Made by a program: the position numbers and the translations under genes. Below, one piece after another: positions 34,733 through 44,297 of a stretch of DNA of 51,360 nt. The notes under the pieces were generated by a model that worked only from the letters and a program-made list of their open reading frames with translations, ran no database searches and had not been told where the DNA came from. Numbering within the stretch: the first letter of the stretch is position 1; each line of letters starts with the position of its first letter. The stretch comes from Gammaproteobacteria bacterium (GTDB lineage: Bacteria > Pseudomonadota > Gammaproteobacteria > Ga0077536). The DNA lies in NCBI GenBank assembly GCA_019747795.1, contig JAIEQK010000107.1, positions 1-51,360 of the forward strand, written 5' to 3'.

Positions 34733-35946
34733 TGGGGTTGCGAAGATTCGCTTGCGCTTGCTTCGTAGCTGCAAGCTGGATCGCGACCAGCGCAGGCGCC
34801 AACGAACCGATCCGGCTGGGCTACCTCACGGAAGAACCCGGCCCTGCAATGGCACAACTGCTCGCTGAAATCCTGGGACCGCTCGGTGAGATACAGCTGC
34901 GGCCCTACGCCGACGTGACACGTTTTTATCAGGACCTGAGCAACAATGAGCTCGAACTTGGTCTGGCGGAAGAACCGGAGCGACCCATCGATGGCATCTT
35001 CTGGATCGCGGCGATTTATCCGAGCGTGCTGCACATATTGGCATCCACCGCGCAACCGGCCAATGATCTGAAACAGATTCTCGCAACCGCCGATTTGTAT
35101 ACCGGACCGCCAGGCGGGGTTGCACAACGCCTCGCCTCGTCGCTGAGGCACCAATACCGGCTCCGCCCGGTGACCGCGGTTGATGCGCCCGCACCAGCGG
35201 TTCCAGGCACTAGTGATCCAGCGGCCTACTTTGTGTTTGGGGGTTTCTTACCCGACGACGCGCGCGGGCGCCTGCAAGGCTACCGGCTGGTAAGCCTGCA
35301 AGGTTCGAGCAAGCCGACGGCGCAGTCGGTTGCCGACGGGATCGGCATGCGCTTCCCGCAGTTCCGGCCGTTCGTACTACCGTCGGACATCTACCCTGAG
35401 CTCAGCCGTGACAGCGTCCAAACCGTCGCAATCTCGATCCTGCTGCTCGCCGGCGCCGACGTGGCGCATCAGGCGGCGTACTCAATTGCCGAATTGGTGC
35501 AGAACAACGCGGGCCGGATTGCCGATCTGTACCCGCTGGCGCGACAGACTCGAGACATGACCGATGTACACGTGGTCCCGATCCATCCCGGCGCTCGCGA
35601 CTACACCAACCGTCTTCAGCCGAACTTCCTGGAACGCCATGCGAACCTCTTCACATTGGCTGTTTCGATATTGGCTATCGTAGCCAGTAGTCTGGCGGGA
35701 TGGTGGCGACACGCGAAGCAGAAACGCAAAGATCGACTGGATAGGTACTACGCCAAAGCACTCGAGCTGCGCGCGGCCGTCACTCCGGACAACGGCGCTG
35801 CGATCGACGCACAACTCGTCGCGCTGCAGGGCGAAGTGCTCGATCTGCTGGTCAATGAAGGCATCGATGCGGACGGTTCGCTCGTGGCACTCCTGCTTCT
35901 GACGAATCGAATCATGGATGAGGCGAACGCACGGGCAGGTGGTTGA
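34732..35946 (+). CDS. TAXI-type TRAP solute-binding-like protein with membrane anchor
   Basis: About 404 residues (GTG at 34729 or ATG at 34732). A signal peptide ends near SAGANEPI. The periplasmic domain resembles TAXI-family substrate-binding proteins (PIRLGYLTEEPGPAMAQLLA, LGLAEEPERPIDGIFWIAAI, PGARDYTNRL), whose last motif is the ending of TAXI binding domains. A membrane helix (about 305-325, FTLAVSILAIVASSLAGWWR) and a charged cytoplasmic tail follow. The DctQ/DctM transporter genes are not here. With the overlapping YHS gene it may act as a sensor or scaffold rather than in uptake. Confidence 0.75.
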   Translation: MGLRRFACACFVAASWIATSAGANEPIRLGYLTEEPGPAMAQLLAEILGPLGEIQLRPYADVTRFYQDLSNNELELGLAEEPERPIDGIFWIAAIYPSVLHILASTAQPANDLKQILATADLYTGPPGGVAQRLASSLRHQYRLRPVTAVDAPAPAVPGTSDPAAYFVFGGFLPDDARGRLQGYRLVSLQGSSKPTAQSVADGIGMRFPQFRPFVLPSDIYPELSRDSVQTVAISILLLAGADVAHQAAYSIAELVQNNAGRIADLYPLARQTRDMTDVHVVPIHPGARDYTNRLQPNFLERHANLFTLAVSILAIVASSLAGWWRHAKQKRKDRLDRYYAKALELRAAVTPDNGAAIDAQLVALQGEVLDLLVNEGIDADGSLVALLLLTNRIMDEANARAGG

Positions 35947-36004
35947 CAACGCTGGGCGACTTGCTCATGGTCGCAGCGTACATCCAAGTTCGGAGCGACA
36001 AATC

Positions 36005-36280
36005 ATGCTGACGGCATTGGTGACCAGCGGCACCGAAGGAGTCGGTGGAGGCCTCGCTGAGGGCCTCGCGGCGGCCGGCATGCGGGTTTACTTTACCGAG
36101 CACCGCCGAGCGGCTGGCTCAGACGGCGTCGTCGCCCAGCAAGTTTGGCGGCAAGGTCATCGCGCGGCAAACGGACCGTCAGCACGACGGTCAGGTTGCC
36201 GCGCTCATCTACTAGATCAATCGTAGCCACTCAATTGACCTGTTGGTGAATAACGTCCGGAACGGCCGCGAGAACATGGT
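36005..36280 (+). pseudogene. Short-chain dehydrogenase, N-terminal half
   Basis: ATG at 36005 with GGAG nine bases upstream. The frame ALVTSGTEGVGGGLAEGLAA, with AAGMRVYFTEHRR, has the Rossmann TGxxxGxG pattern altered to TSGTEGVG. Later pieces in other frames are KVIARQTDRQHDGQVAALI and SIDLLVNNVRNGRENMV, the NNAG-like motif. Sequence stops exactly where mini-IS copy G begins (36281). Two frameshifts and a stop precede that joint. Confidence 0.75.
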
Positions 36281-36443
36281 TGTTGGCTCCGATTCCAGAT
36301 TGAGCCACCCTGCCAATGCCGCAGTGAGCCGGACAATATCCCCAGATGAGCAGAGGCGATGCGGCTCGGGAGCTGATTGAAGTGGCTCACTGGAACGTTG
36401 GCGTGCCACTCGAAAGTGGCTCAAATCCGCGTCGGCGCCAACA
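36281..36443 (-). mobile_element. Mini-IS21-like element, copy G
   Basis: 163 bp from TGTTGGCTCCGATTCC to GCGTCGGCGCCAACA. TGAGCCA occurs near the left (36301 and 36327), and GTGGCTCAC and GTGGCTCAAAT near the right. It separates the SDR remnant on the left from a cut signal-peptide frame on the right. Confidence 0.8.
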
Positions 36444-36520
36444 ACCAGAGTCAACAGGCTCGCGAGCATGGCGATGAAGGTGGCGCGGTGGGGATGTGTG
36501 TTTGTTGGTATGGCGTTCAT
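36444..36520 (-). pseudogene. Cut 5' end of an exported protein gene
   Basis: A minus-strand frame starts MNAIPTNTHPHRATFIAMLA and then SLLTLV, a plausible signal peptide. It then enters mini-IS copy G. The mature part is not found left of the element. The family is unknown. Confidence 0.3.
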
Positions 36521-36664
36521 GTCGGTGCTTGAGGTGTTTAACTATTCAGCCTTGCTTGGGGAGTAGTTCGTTGTCCCGTGGTGATTGATTACACGCTCGG
36601 GCAAAATTGTCGTTCGGCGCTGCCGGTCCACGCGCGCTTGTAACCAAAGGCCCCTGTGTAACGA

Positions 36665-37234
36665 ATGAAGAGTAACGGGCAGACAGAGAGCACCGAGCGG
36701 CGCCTGAGTGATTTGCTGCCGCAGGGGCTCGCCGGAGATGCCCGTGCCTATCAGACCTTCCTGCAGGAGTTAAGCGCCTACCTGCGCGGCTTTTTGCGGC
36801 GTCGCTTGAGAGGGCTGCCCGATGATGTGGAAGATCTGCTGCAGGAGACCTTGTTGGCACTACATAACCAGCGGCATACCTACGATGCCGCGCAACCGTT
36901 GACGGCTTGGATACACGCAATTGCCAAATACAAACTCATCGACATGTCACGCCGCCGCGCCTTACGCGAGCAGCTGCACGAGCCGCAGGACGATGATCTC
37001 GAGATTTTTTCCAGTGCCGATCTCGATGCGGCCGAGGCGCGCCATGACCTGGGGCTATTTCTCGATCAGTTGCCGCACCAGCAACGTCTGCCGATAGTGC
37101 ATATGAAGCTGCAGGGCTTGTCGGTGGCTGAAGCAGCGGCAGCATGCGGTATGCCGGAGTCGGGCGTCAAAGTTGGTGTGCACCGCGGACTGAAAGCGCT
37201 GGCATTGCTGATGGGAGCCAAGCATGAAGACTGA
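36665..37234 (+). CDS. ECF-type sigma-70 factor
   Basis: 189 residues. Region 2 runs [40 protein letters not shown] and [20 protein letters not shown]. Region 4 is [34 protein letters not shown]. This belongs with ECF factors that travel with DUF1109 (NrsF) anti-sigma proteins, and the next gene is such a protein, overlapping by 11 bases. Targets may include oxidative- or metal-stress genes, inferred from relatives only. Confidence 0.9.
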   Translation: MKSNGQTESTERRLSDLLPQGLAGDARAYQTFLQELSAYLRGFLRRRLRGLPDDVEDLLQETLLALHNQRHTYDAAQPLTAWIHAIAKYKLIDMSRRRALREQLHEPQDDDLEIFSSADLDAAEARHDLGLFLDQLPHQQRLPIVHMKLQGLSVAEAAAACGMPESGVKVGVHRGLKALALLMGAKHED

Positions 37235-37571
37235 GGATTTTGTGGCGATGCTCGCGCGCGGCAATGCTGGCATTGTGCCGCCCGCCTATGGGCGCCGTTT
37301 CGTGGTCGGACTTGGTCTGGGTACTGCGGCTAGCGGTTTATTGTTGGCAGGCATGCTCGATATTCGCGTGGATCTCGCCGCCGCCCTGCGCTTACCCATG
37401 TTCTGGGTCAAATCGGGCTTTGCTGCCAGCCTCATGCTGGCGAGCCTCATGTATGCCCTGCGGCTGTCGCGACCAGGGACACCCGTGGGCCACGCCCCGG
37501 GCGCCATTGCCGAACCTATCGCTGCAATCTGGTTGCTGGCAATTCTCAGCTTGATCGCCCCCGGAGTATAG
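37224..37571 (+). CDS. NrsF/DUF1109 anti-sigma factor, shortened
   Basis: 115 residues with three membrane helices ([53 protein letters not shown]). DUF1109/NrsF proteins usually have six helices and about 210 residues, so the second half is missing; the frame ends at TAG just after the third helix. The N-terminal cytoplasmic segment ([13 protein letters not shown]), thought to contact the sigma factor, is intact. Its start lies inside the sigma gene. Confidence 0.7.
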   Translation: MKTEDFVAMLARGNAGIVPPAYGRRFVVGLGLGTAASGLLLAGMLDIRVDLAAALRLPMFWVKSGFAASLMLASLMYALRLSRPGTPVGHAPGAIAEPIAAIWLLAILSLIAPGV

Positions 37572-37826
37572 GCAGCATAATCGCCGTCTACTTCGACATT
37601 GAGGTTGAAAAAGGGGCGTTGCGCGCTGACGCCAAGGAACGAATGGCTTCAACGACAGCCGGTGATGTCGGGTTTGCAACGGAATTTCGGGAACGCAAGG
37701 GGTCGGCGGCGTGGATTGAGTGGGTCGTTCGGGGGACATGGTGTCTTCTCGGGCCCGCCGGCGTGAGCGAAAAAGAGCCGGGTGTCAGGCCAGCCTCGCG
37801 TCCGTGCGTCAGAGAGGGGTCTGCCG

Positions 37827-37990
37827 TCAGCCTGGCTGCTTTTGGCCCGACAATTCTTGTTGCGGCGGCGCTCGGGCGAACGGTCTGAAGGCGGGCGTCG
37901 TGGGCTCGGCGCGCACGTCGATGTGCTCAAGGACCCGCTTGATCACGATGGTTCGGGAGCGTCCGGAAACCGGAAAAATAGAAGCGGGGG
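37827..37990 (-). pseudogene. Possible IS91-type transposase tail
   Basis: A minus-strand frame reads IVIKRVLEHIDVRAEPTTPA, then FRPFARAPPQQELS. Many IS91-like transposases end in VIxxILxHLGLPTxxP...ARAPPQxEL. Only this tail is present. The rest of 37572-38283 has no gene I can support; it forms the gap before the conjugative-element module. Confidence 0.4.
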
Positions 37991-38283
37991 TCGGGGGTCT
38001 CCTTCGGGTCGATGACGGCCCTTCGCTGCGGCGCAGCATGCCCTGCGGAGCTCGTGTCGATGGGGCGCTGTAGCGCGCGAGGCTTCGGATACGCGCCCCG
38101 GCGTGCGCTCGCCAGACCACGAGACCTGCTTAACTTGTACCGTTGGTACTCGGTCGGTGGCGGCTCTAATCTCAACGGTGCGTGCTCAAACCTGGGCCCG
38201 AAGAGGCTACTTGCTGTCCCCGCCGCCTTTCAGTGACTATTTTAACGGTCGCGCATTCGTCGACGTTCGTCCGCGTTAGATTC

Positions 38284-40713
38284 ATGGCCGAAATTGTCAT
38301 CACCGAAAAAGCCAGTCAGGCGAAAGACGTCCGCGCTGCCGTCGGCGGGCGCTATGGCGAGATCCTGCCAGCCGAGGGTCATCTACTCGACTTGCTTGAA
38401 CCGCAAGACGTTGTGCCGGCATGGAAGCACTGGTCGGCCATTCTTCTTCGGCCCGAAGGCCTCTACGGCACGCGGCCTGCAGCCGGCGGCCACAAGGCCG
38501 CGAAGCTCAGCGCCATTCGCGAGGCATTGCGCACCGCTACGCGGGTCTGGCTCGCCACCGATTGTGATCGCGAGGGTCAACTGATCGGCCAGGAGATCCT
38601 CGAGCACTACAGCTATCGTGGCGAGGTCATGCGGGTGCTTTTCACGGCCCAAGATCAGCAAACTATTCGCGACGCCTTCAGTCGAGCAAAGCCGAATAGC
38701 GAATATGCCCATCTTTACGCCGCCGCCGTCGCGCGCCGGCAGGCCGACCAGATCTACAACCTATCGCTGACGCGCACGGCAACGGTCATTCTGGGCCGCG
38801 GCGCGCGGGGCGTCATCGGGATCGGCCGAGTGAAGACGCCCACCTTAGCCATCGTGTGCACGCGCGAGTTGGAGATCCGGGATTTCGTGCCGGTTGCCTA
38901 TTATGAGGTTGTCGTCACTGCGAACGTTGCGGGTGGGTCATTTCAGATCGGCCACCGACCACCGGAGCGCATCGTTCGTCGCGAGCTTGCGCAGGACATC
39001 GCCCATGCGGCCGACGGTTTCGAGGGCGCGCTCGGGGTACGCGTCGAGGACAAGCGGCAAGGGCCACCGAAGTTGCACGATCTGCCTTCGCTGCAGAAAT
39101 TTTGCGGCTCGCGGTTCGGCTGGACGGCGGCCAAGACGCTTGAGGTGGCGCAGGAGTTGTATGACGGCCCCAGCAAGAAAATCATCACCTATCCGCGTGC
39201 CGAGGTGCGTTACCTGCCGGAGAGCTTGATCGCCGATGTGCACAAAATCGTGGCGGGCTTGCGCGTCGGGCAATCGTTCAGCAACTTTCCAATGCCCGGA
39301 CCACCCGTGATCCGAAAGGGCGCGAGCGGCACCTTCCACGACAAGGCGCTGCAGGGCGCGAGCCATCACGCGATCATTCCCAACGTCAACACCATCGAGA
39401 ACCTCGGCGCACTCTGGCCGCGATTGTCGTCTGACGAGAAGAAACTGTTCGACGTTGTCGCGCGGGCCTATCTGGCCGCTGTCATGCCCGACTTTCGCTA
39501 CCGGCAGACGACCGTGACGCTCGACGTTTGTGGCTTCCCTTTCCGCGCTGCGGGTCGCCAGCCCATCGAACTCGGCTGGCGCGCGGCATTGCCGGACTGG
39601 CAGCCGGACGCAGAGAAGGGCGACGAGATGCAATTGCTGCCGACGCTCGGTGACGGCGAGCGTGTACAACTGAAAGATCCGTCTGTCGAGCGAAAAGAGA
39701 CCCGCGCACCGGTGCGTTACAACGAAGGGACGCTGATCGAGGCGATGCAAAATGCCTGGCGCTTTGTTGACGATGGCGCGTTACGCGAGCGGCTGAAGGA
39801 AGCCAAGGGCATAGGCACGCCGGCAACTCGGGCAGAGATAATAAGCGGGTTGAAGACACAGCATTTTCTGATCGCCCAGGGGAAAAACATCGTGCCAACC
39901 GAGACCGGCTTGGCGCTGTTCGACGTTCTAAGACGGGCCGATCCGGCCTTAGTCGATCCCGGCGTGACGGCGCAGCTGGAATGCTTGCTCGACGAGGTCG
40001 CTATCGGTAGGCAGGAGATGGTCGAGGTGATTGATGCGGTCTGCACTGTTGCCCTACGCATTATCGACAATCTCAAGAAAGGCGCCGCTGCCTGGGAACG
40101 TCCTATCCCCGGCGTCGCTGCAGGCGACGGCGATAGTGGACGCGCGCCGACACCTGCGATGAAGCGTTTTGCAGACAGCATCGCCCGGCAAGTGGGCGTT
40201 ACACCGCCGCGTGGCTACACGAAATCGGGCGCCATCTGTCGCGCTTTCCTAGATCAATACGCACCTAAGAAGGCGGACGGCGAAACCGCTGGTGAGACGG
40301 GATTAAAGCCAGCGACTCCGGCGCAAACACTGCTCGCCGAAAAAATTGCCCAAGAGCACGGCATTGTCATCCCTGACAGTGCAAGGTTGAGCTCACAGGC
40401 TCTTTCAACATGGATTGACGCTATCCATCGCACGGCGCGCGGCAAGCGCAGCGCCAAGACAGCCAATAAGCCGACGAGATCAACGGCCCCTGCAGCGAGA
40501 TCGCCAACGACAAAATCGCGGAAGCGGAAAACGGACGGCATCGCCGCTTCAGCGCGCCCGGCGCGGCAGACGCCCAGCACCGACACGCCCCTGAACATTC
40601 CCTTTGGCAACAAGGAGGCCGCGTTGAAGCTCGGCGCTCGTTATCGCGCTGGGGGATGGTATGCCCCTGCGGGAGTCGATCTTGACGCCTTCCACGCGCA
40701 AGGGTGGCTTTAA
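38284..40713 (+). CDS. topB: ICE-type DNA topoisomerase III
   Basis: 809 residues from the ATG at 38284. The TOPRIM domain begins AEIVITEKASQAKDVRAAVG, with EGHLLDL and the acidic triad ATDCDREGQLIG. The type IA core has the catalytic Tyr in KKIITYPRAEVRYLPE (the usual T-Y-P-R signature), and later KGIGTPATRAEIISGL. The tail after about 640 is low-complexity, rich in Lys, Thr and Ala, and ends in IPFGNKEAALKLGARYRAGG, with WYAPAGVDLDAF, a DUF5710-type domain common in conjugative-element topoisomerases. It likely resolves replication or transfer intermediates. In related ICEs topB usually sits after the ssb/STY4534 genes; here it comes first. Confidence 0.95.
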   Translation: MAEIVITEKASQAKDVRAAVGGRYGEILPAEGHLLDLLEPQDVVPAWKHWSAILLRPEGLYGTRPAAGGHKAAKLSAIREALRTATRVWLATDCDREGQLIGQEILEHYSYRGEVMRVLFTAQDQQTIRDAFSRAKPNSEYAHLYAAAVARRQADQIYNLSLTRTATVILGRGARGVIGIGRVKTPTLAIVCTRELEIRDFVPVAYYEVVVTANVAGGSFQIGHRPPERIVRRELAQDIAHAADGFEGALGVRVEDKRQGPPKLHDLPSLQKFCGSRFGWTAAKTLEVAQELYDGPSKKIITYPRAEVRYLPESLIADVHKIVAGLRVGQSFSNFPMPGPPVIRKGASGTFHDKALQGASHHAIIPNVNTIENLGALWPRLSSDEKKLFDVVARAYLAAVMPDFRYRQTTVTLDVCGFPFRAAGRQPIELGWRAALPDWQPDAEKGDEMQLLPTLGDGERVQLKDPSVERKETRAPVRYNEGTLIEAMQNAWRFVDDGALRERLKEAKGIGTPATRAEIISGLKTQHFLIAQGKNIVPTETGLALFDVLRRADPALVDPGVTAQLECLLDEVAIGRQEMVEVIDAVCTVALRIIDNLKKGAAAWERPIPGVAAGDGDSGRAPTPAMKRFADSIARQVGVTPPRGYTKSGAICRAFLDQYAPKKADGETAGETGLKPATPAQTLLAEKIAQEHGIVIPDSARLSSQALSTWIDAIHRTARGKRSAKTANKPTRSTAPAARSPTTKSRKRKTDGIAASARPARQTPSTDTPLNIPFGNKEAALKLGARYRAGGWYAPAGVDLDAFHAQGWL

Positions 40714-41441
40714 CGGGCGGTCGAATACGGCGGCAAATATTCGGTTTTGCGATTGCCTGGATGACCGCAGGCTACCGGCACTCTTTGCGCGTCATTTCCC
40801 GCATTCAGCTTTCCAAAACTTAGTTCGACCCGCGCCACAATCTCGCATCGTCGTCGCCGTCGATTGGTGTAATACGGCGTCTTCGCGTGGGCCCGGCTCT
40901 AACCAGCACGCTGTCAGCCCCTGCGGCGATTGCGCTTAGGCAACTAGACCTCAACGAATCTACCGTCGGTTTTCCCGTGAGATGGGTGCCGAGCCGCCGT
41001 TATTCGTCCGCGGCCTTAGCGGTCAACGCTCTGCTCGATACTCATCGATTTCACGACGCCTGTTGCGCAGGTCTTTCCTGGAAACGACGTGTCGCCTTTT
41101 GATACCAATTCTCCTCCTCGATCCCGGCCGTAATGAAGCTCGCCGAGCGCGCCGCCCACGACGGCCGCAGCGCTAGTTGATTCCGTCCTAGAGCCGCGTG
41201 AGCGCCATATTTAAGGCGCTGCAGATCTTGACGGGGCCAACTCAAGCCCCTGCCTGCGTTTGCCGTTATGCATCGCCATCCCTCAACCGTGACTTGGATA
41301 CGCGGTAAGCCTGTCGTCTCAGAAACAACGGGTGCAGGAACAATCGGAAGCTTTTTCTACCCCTAAATCCCCAATTCCAATTGAAGCCTACCTGATTGTG
41401 GGTATTTCATTTCCCCGTCAACCAAAGGACTGGGGGGCGAG
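40714..41441. other. Gene-free stretch within the ICE module
   Basis: About 730 bp without a supportable gene. It contains a hairpin AGCGCC-ATATTTAA-GGCGCT at 41201-41220. A regulatory or replication-origin role is possible because it separates topB from the sigma/parA operon, but I see no iteron set. Confidence 0.45.
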
Positions 41442-42032
41442 ATGGGGCTCAAGGATGGAGCGGGTCTTGAACAATGGGAAATTGCTGTCACAAAGAAAAT
41501 TGTCTCGGATTTCCGCAGGCGATTTCGTAGTCTCGCACGCGAGGATTTCGACGATCTCCAGCAGGAATGCCTGTTGCACTGGATCCAGGTACGCGCGCGG
41601 CTCGTCCCAGTCGGAGAAGGACCCCCAGTCGCGTATATGTCGCAGGTTCTGCGCAACATGCTTACCGACTACGTCCGGGAAAAGGCGGCCGACAAGCGAG
41701 GAGGGGAACAGGAGATCCTCTCGCTCGACGCGCCAGTCGATGGCTCCGATGACGGGTTCACGCTCGGCGATCTGATTGCCGACACTACCGTAGCCGTCTC
41801 AGGCGACGCCGTGGGGAGCACGCGCCATCACACCGAGCTTGACGTCGCGCGGGCACTCGAACAGCTGACACCGATGCAGCGTCGGATCTGTACGATGCTT
41901 GGCGAAGAGGGGTTATCAGTCAAAGAGACCGCCAAGCGGCTCCGAATTCCGCGTGGCACGTTGTACGAAGAGATTAAGCGCATTCGCCAGAGCTTGGCCG
42001 ATCAGGGGCTTGCCGACTATTTGAAGGAGTAG
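41442..42032 (+). CDS. Sigma-70-family factor of the conjugative element
   Basis: 196 residues. Region 2 is FRSLAREDFDDLQQECLLHW, then AYMSQVLRNMLTDYVREK. Region 4 is LTPMQRRICTMLGEEGLSVK, ETAKRLRIPRGTLYEEIKRI. A linker of about 45 residues between them (GGEQEILSLDAPVDG) is reminiscent of conjugative/phage sigma-like proteins. It heads the parA-parB run, 61 bp upstream of parA, and may switch on the element's own promoters. Confidence 0.85.
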   Translation: MGLKDGAGLEQWEIAVTKKIVSDFRRRFRSLAREDFDDLQQECLLHWIQVRARLVPVGEGPPVAYMSQVLRNMLTDYVREKAADKRGGEQEILSLDAPVDGSDDGFTLGDLIADTTVAVSGDAVGSTRHHTELDVARALEQLTPMQRRICTMLGEEGLSVKETAKRLRIPRGTLYEEIKRIRQSLADQGLADYLKE

Positions 42033-42093
42033 CCCGACACTTTTTCGCTCGATTCCGTATCCCTGATCTAAGACCTGATTAGGAGCGGAATCG

Positions 42094-42939
42094 ATGATCA
42101 AATTCACCATCGCAAGTACAAAAGGCGGCGTCGGCAAGACGACCCTGACGGCCAATCTGGGCGCGCTGCTGGCCGACTTGGGACTGCGCGTCTTGCTAAT
42201 TGACGCTGATATTCAGCCGTCGCTCTCAAAATACTTTGCGCTCACGAGTGCCAGACCCTCAGCGGGCCTGACGGACGTGCTGTTGAACGGCGAGATGACG
42301 GCGTCATCCATCACCGCGACCGTTATTCCTAATCTCGATATCGTCGTCTCTGACGATCCCGAGGGCCATCTGTCGAACTGGTTGTTGAATCGCATTGACC
42401 GCGGGATCCGATTGTGGCGAGCGCTGCAATCGCCACTGGTAACCCAGGCCTATGACTGCGTCCTCATCGACACGCAAGGCGCGATTGGTCCCGTCCAGGA
42501 CGCCGCCATTCTGGCCGCTGACGTTCTGATCTCACCTATCACACCCGAGGTTTTGTCCGCACGGGAATTCCGGGACGGCACGCTGGAGCTTTTAGAGCGC
42601 CTCGAACCTGGCGGCGCTTTCGGCGCAACGCTCGGTCCCGTCAAAGCGGTCATTTACCGGCAAGACCGCACTGCGGACGCGCGCTTGATTGCGGAGGGCA
42701 TTCGGCAGGACTTCGTGCGACTCCATAGTCGATTCTCCATCCTCGATACGGTTGTGCCCCACGCCAAGGCTTATAAAGAAGCGGCGACCTTGCGCATACC
42801 GGTCCATCGGCACGAACGTCGGCGCGGCGGGGTCATGCCAAGCGCCTGTGTTGTGATGCATCAGCTTGCGTGGGAACTCATCCCAGATCTGAAAGGCGTT
42901 TATGCCGGCAAACCGCAACGGCGCGAGCACGCGTCGTGA
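42094..42939 (+). CDS. parA: ParA/Soj partition ATPase
   Basis: 281 residues, AGGAG upstream. It has the deviant Walker A FTIASTKGGVGKTTLTANLG, Walker A' LLIDADIQPSLSKY and Walker B DCVLIDTQGAIGPV. It lacks an N-terminal HTH, so it is the short Soj-like type known from ICEs such as PFGI-1 and SPI-7, needed for maintenance of the excised circle. Its stop overlaps the GTG of the ParB gene. Confidence 0.95.
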   Translation: MIKFTIASTKGGVGKTTLTANLGALLADLGLRVLLIDADIQPSLSKYFALTSARPSAGLTDVLLNGEMTASSITATVIPNLDIVVSDDPEGHLSNWLLNRIDRGIRLWRALQSPLVTQAYDCVLIDTQGAIGPVQDAAILAADVLISPITPEVLSAREFRDGTLELLERLEPGGAFGATLGPVKAVIYRQDRTADARLIAEGIRQDFVRLHSRFSILDTVVPHAKAYKEAATLRIPVHRHERRRGGVMPSACVVMHQLAWELIPDLKGVYAGKPQRREHAS

Positions 42940-44297
42940 AAACCAAACCTTCCGACGATGAGCGCCGGCGTCAGGTAGCGGCGTCCCTGCAAGTGGGTAA
43001 CCCGGGCAACAACGCCCGCGATCTCGGCGCGCGACTTGACCCCCAGGCAGACTGCCAGATTGAACTGGCCGTGGACGAGATAAGGCCGTACGAGAACAAC
43101 CCACGCCGAGCGATCAATAACAAGTTCGACGACATCAAGGAATCGATCCGTACCAGCGGTCTTCGCAGTCCATTGACCGTAACCCGCCGGCCAGGTGAGA
43201 CGCATTTTATTGTCGAGGCCGGTGGCAATACGCGGCTCGTGGCGCTCCAACAACTGTGGGCGGAGACACACGATGTTCGCTATCGCAATCTCGTCGTGTT
43301 GTTTCGTCCGTGGCGCTCGGAGAGTCATGTCTTAACCGCGCATCTGATCGAAAACGAGCAGCGCGGTGACATGACGTTCTGGGACAAGGCCGCTGGCATG
43401 GTCGCGCTGAAGGGCCGATTAGAGGACGAGCTTGGCCATGCCTTGTCACTGCGCCCGCTCGAAGATGCGCTGCACGGCCTCGGCTTGTCGGTCAATACGG
43501 CGACCCTCGCGCATTATCTCTTTGCCCTCGAACGGCTGCGCACCCTTGGCGACGCAGTACCGAGTTTATCTGGGCTCGACGTTAAGACGCTGCAGCCGCG
43601 ATTGAATGCGCTGAAGCGCTACGCGCAGGCGCGCGCGTCGATATCGGAAGACGAACTCTATGCGCAAGTCTTCGAGCTGGTATTTTGTCAGGTCGCCGAG
43701 CAGTACCGCCGCACGCAGAGTTTCAGCGTGCCGGCAACCTGTGAGGCCTGCGAGGCAGCGCTGGCTCGGCACATCGGCGAGCCGGTAGAAAAGCTTCGCG
43801 ACGGAATGCGGCTAAGCGTTGGTCGAGGGCAAGAGCGCAGCGAGTTAGACGGTGCGAGTGCGCGACCCAATGCCCTTTCATTGAACAACGACCGGGTCAT
43901 GGGTGAGGACGCGTCTCGTCGGGCCCTTAGCGCACCCATCGACACGGTTTTTCATGCGGCGCGGGAGTTCGCTGGGTCGGTCAACCTTCTCGAATGCGTG
44001 GAGCGTGCTTGCGGAACGCCGACGGGCTATCGGATCTCGGCGCTGCCCATGGCTGAAACGGCATCGTCAGACCGCCAACGCGCTTGGTGGCTGCTAGCCG
44101 GAGTATGCGGTCAGTTGGAACCCGACGCGGCGGTACCCGTTCCGCTCGACGGCGCATTCCTGTCTTGGCTTGCAGATCCTGATGACGCCTCGTCCTGCGC
44201 CTTCTGGGCGATGCTGAGCACGCTCAGGCAATCGCTCAGCACCGTCAGCGGTGCTCACGCAGCCGACGACGCGATGTCTGCTGAAGGTCAAGCGTGA
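42936..44297 (+). CDS. parB: ParB-family partition protein of the ICE
   Basis: 453 residues from the GTG at 42936 (GTGA overlap with parA). The ParB N-domain has LAVDEIRPYENNPRRAINNK, IKESIRTSGLRSPLTVTRRP and HFIVEAGGNTRLVALQQLW. A central helical region follows with HLIENEQRGDMTFWDKAAGM, corresponding to the second ParB box. The C-terminal half is variable, with a Cys pair (ATCEACEAALARH). Such large ParB-like proteins are typical of the ICE family. Confidence 0.9.
   Translation: MKTKPSDDERRRQVAASLQVGNPGNNARDLGARLDPQADCQIELAVDEIRPYENNPRRAINNKFDDIKESIRTSGLRSPLTVTRRPGETHFIVEAGGNTRLVALQQLWAETHDVRYRNLVVLFRPWRSESHVLTAHLIENEQRGDMTFWDKAAGMVALKGRLEDELGHALSLRPLEDALHGLGLSVNTATLAHYLFALERLRTLGDAVPSLSGLDVKTLQPRLNALKRYAQARASISEDELYAQVFELVFCQVAEQYRRTQSFSVPATCEACEAALARHIGEPVEKLRDGMRLSVGRGQERSELDGASARPNALSLNNDRVMGEDASRRALSAPIDTVFHAAREFAGSVNLLECVERACGTPTGYRISALPMAETASSDRQRAWWLLAGVCGQLEPDAAVPVPLDGAFLSWLADPDDASSCAFWAMLSTLRQSLSTVSGAHAADDAMSAEGQA

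Noticed and set aside
38938-39750. 270-residue minus-strand frame inside topB
   Set aside because: It is antisense to conserved topoisomerase motifs, with no family of its own.
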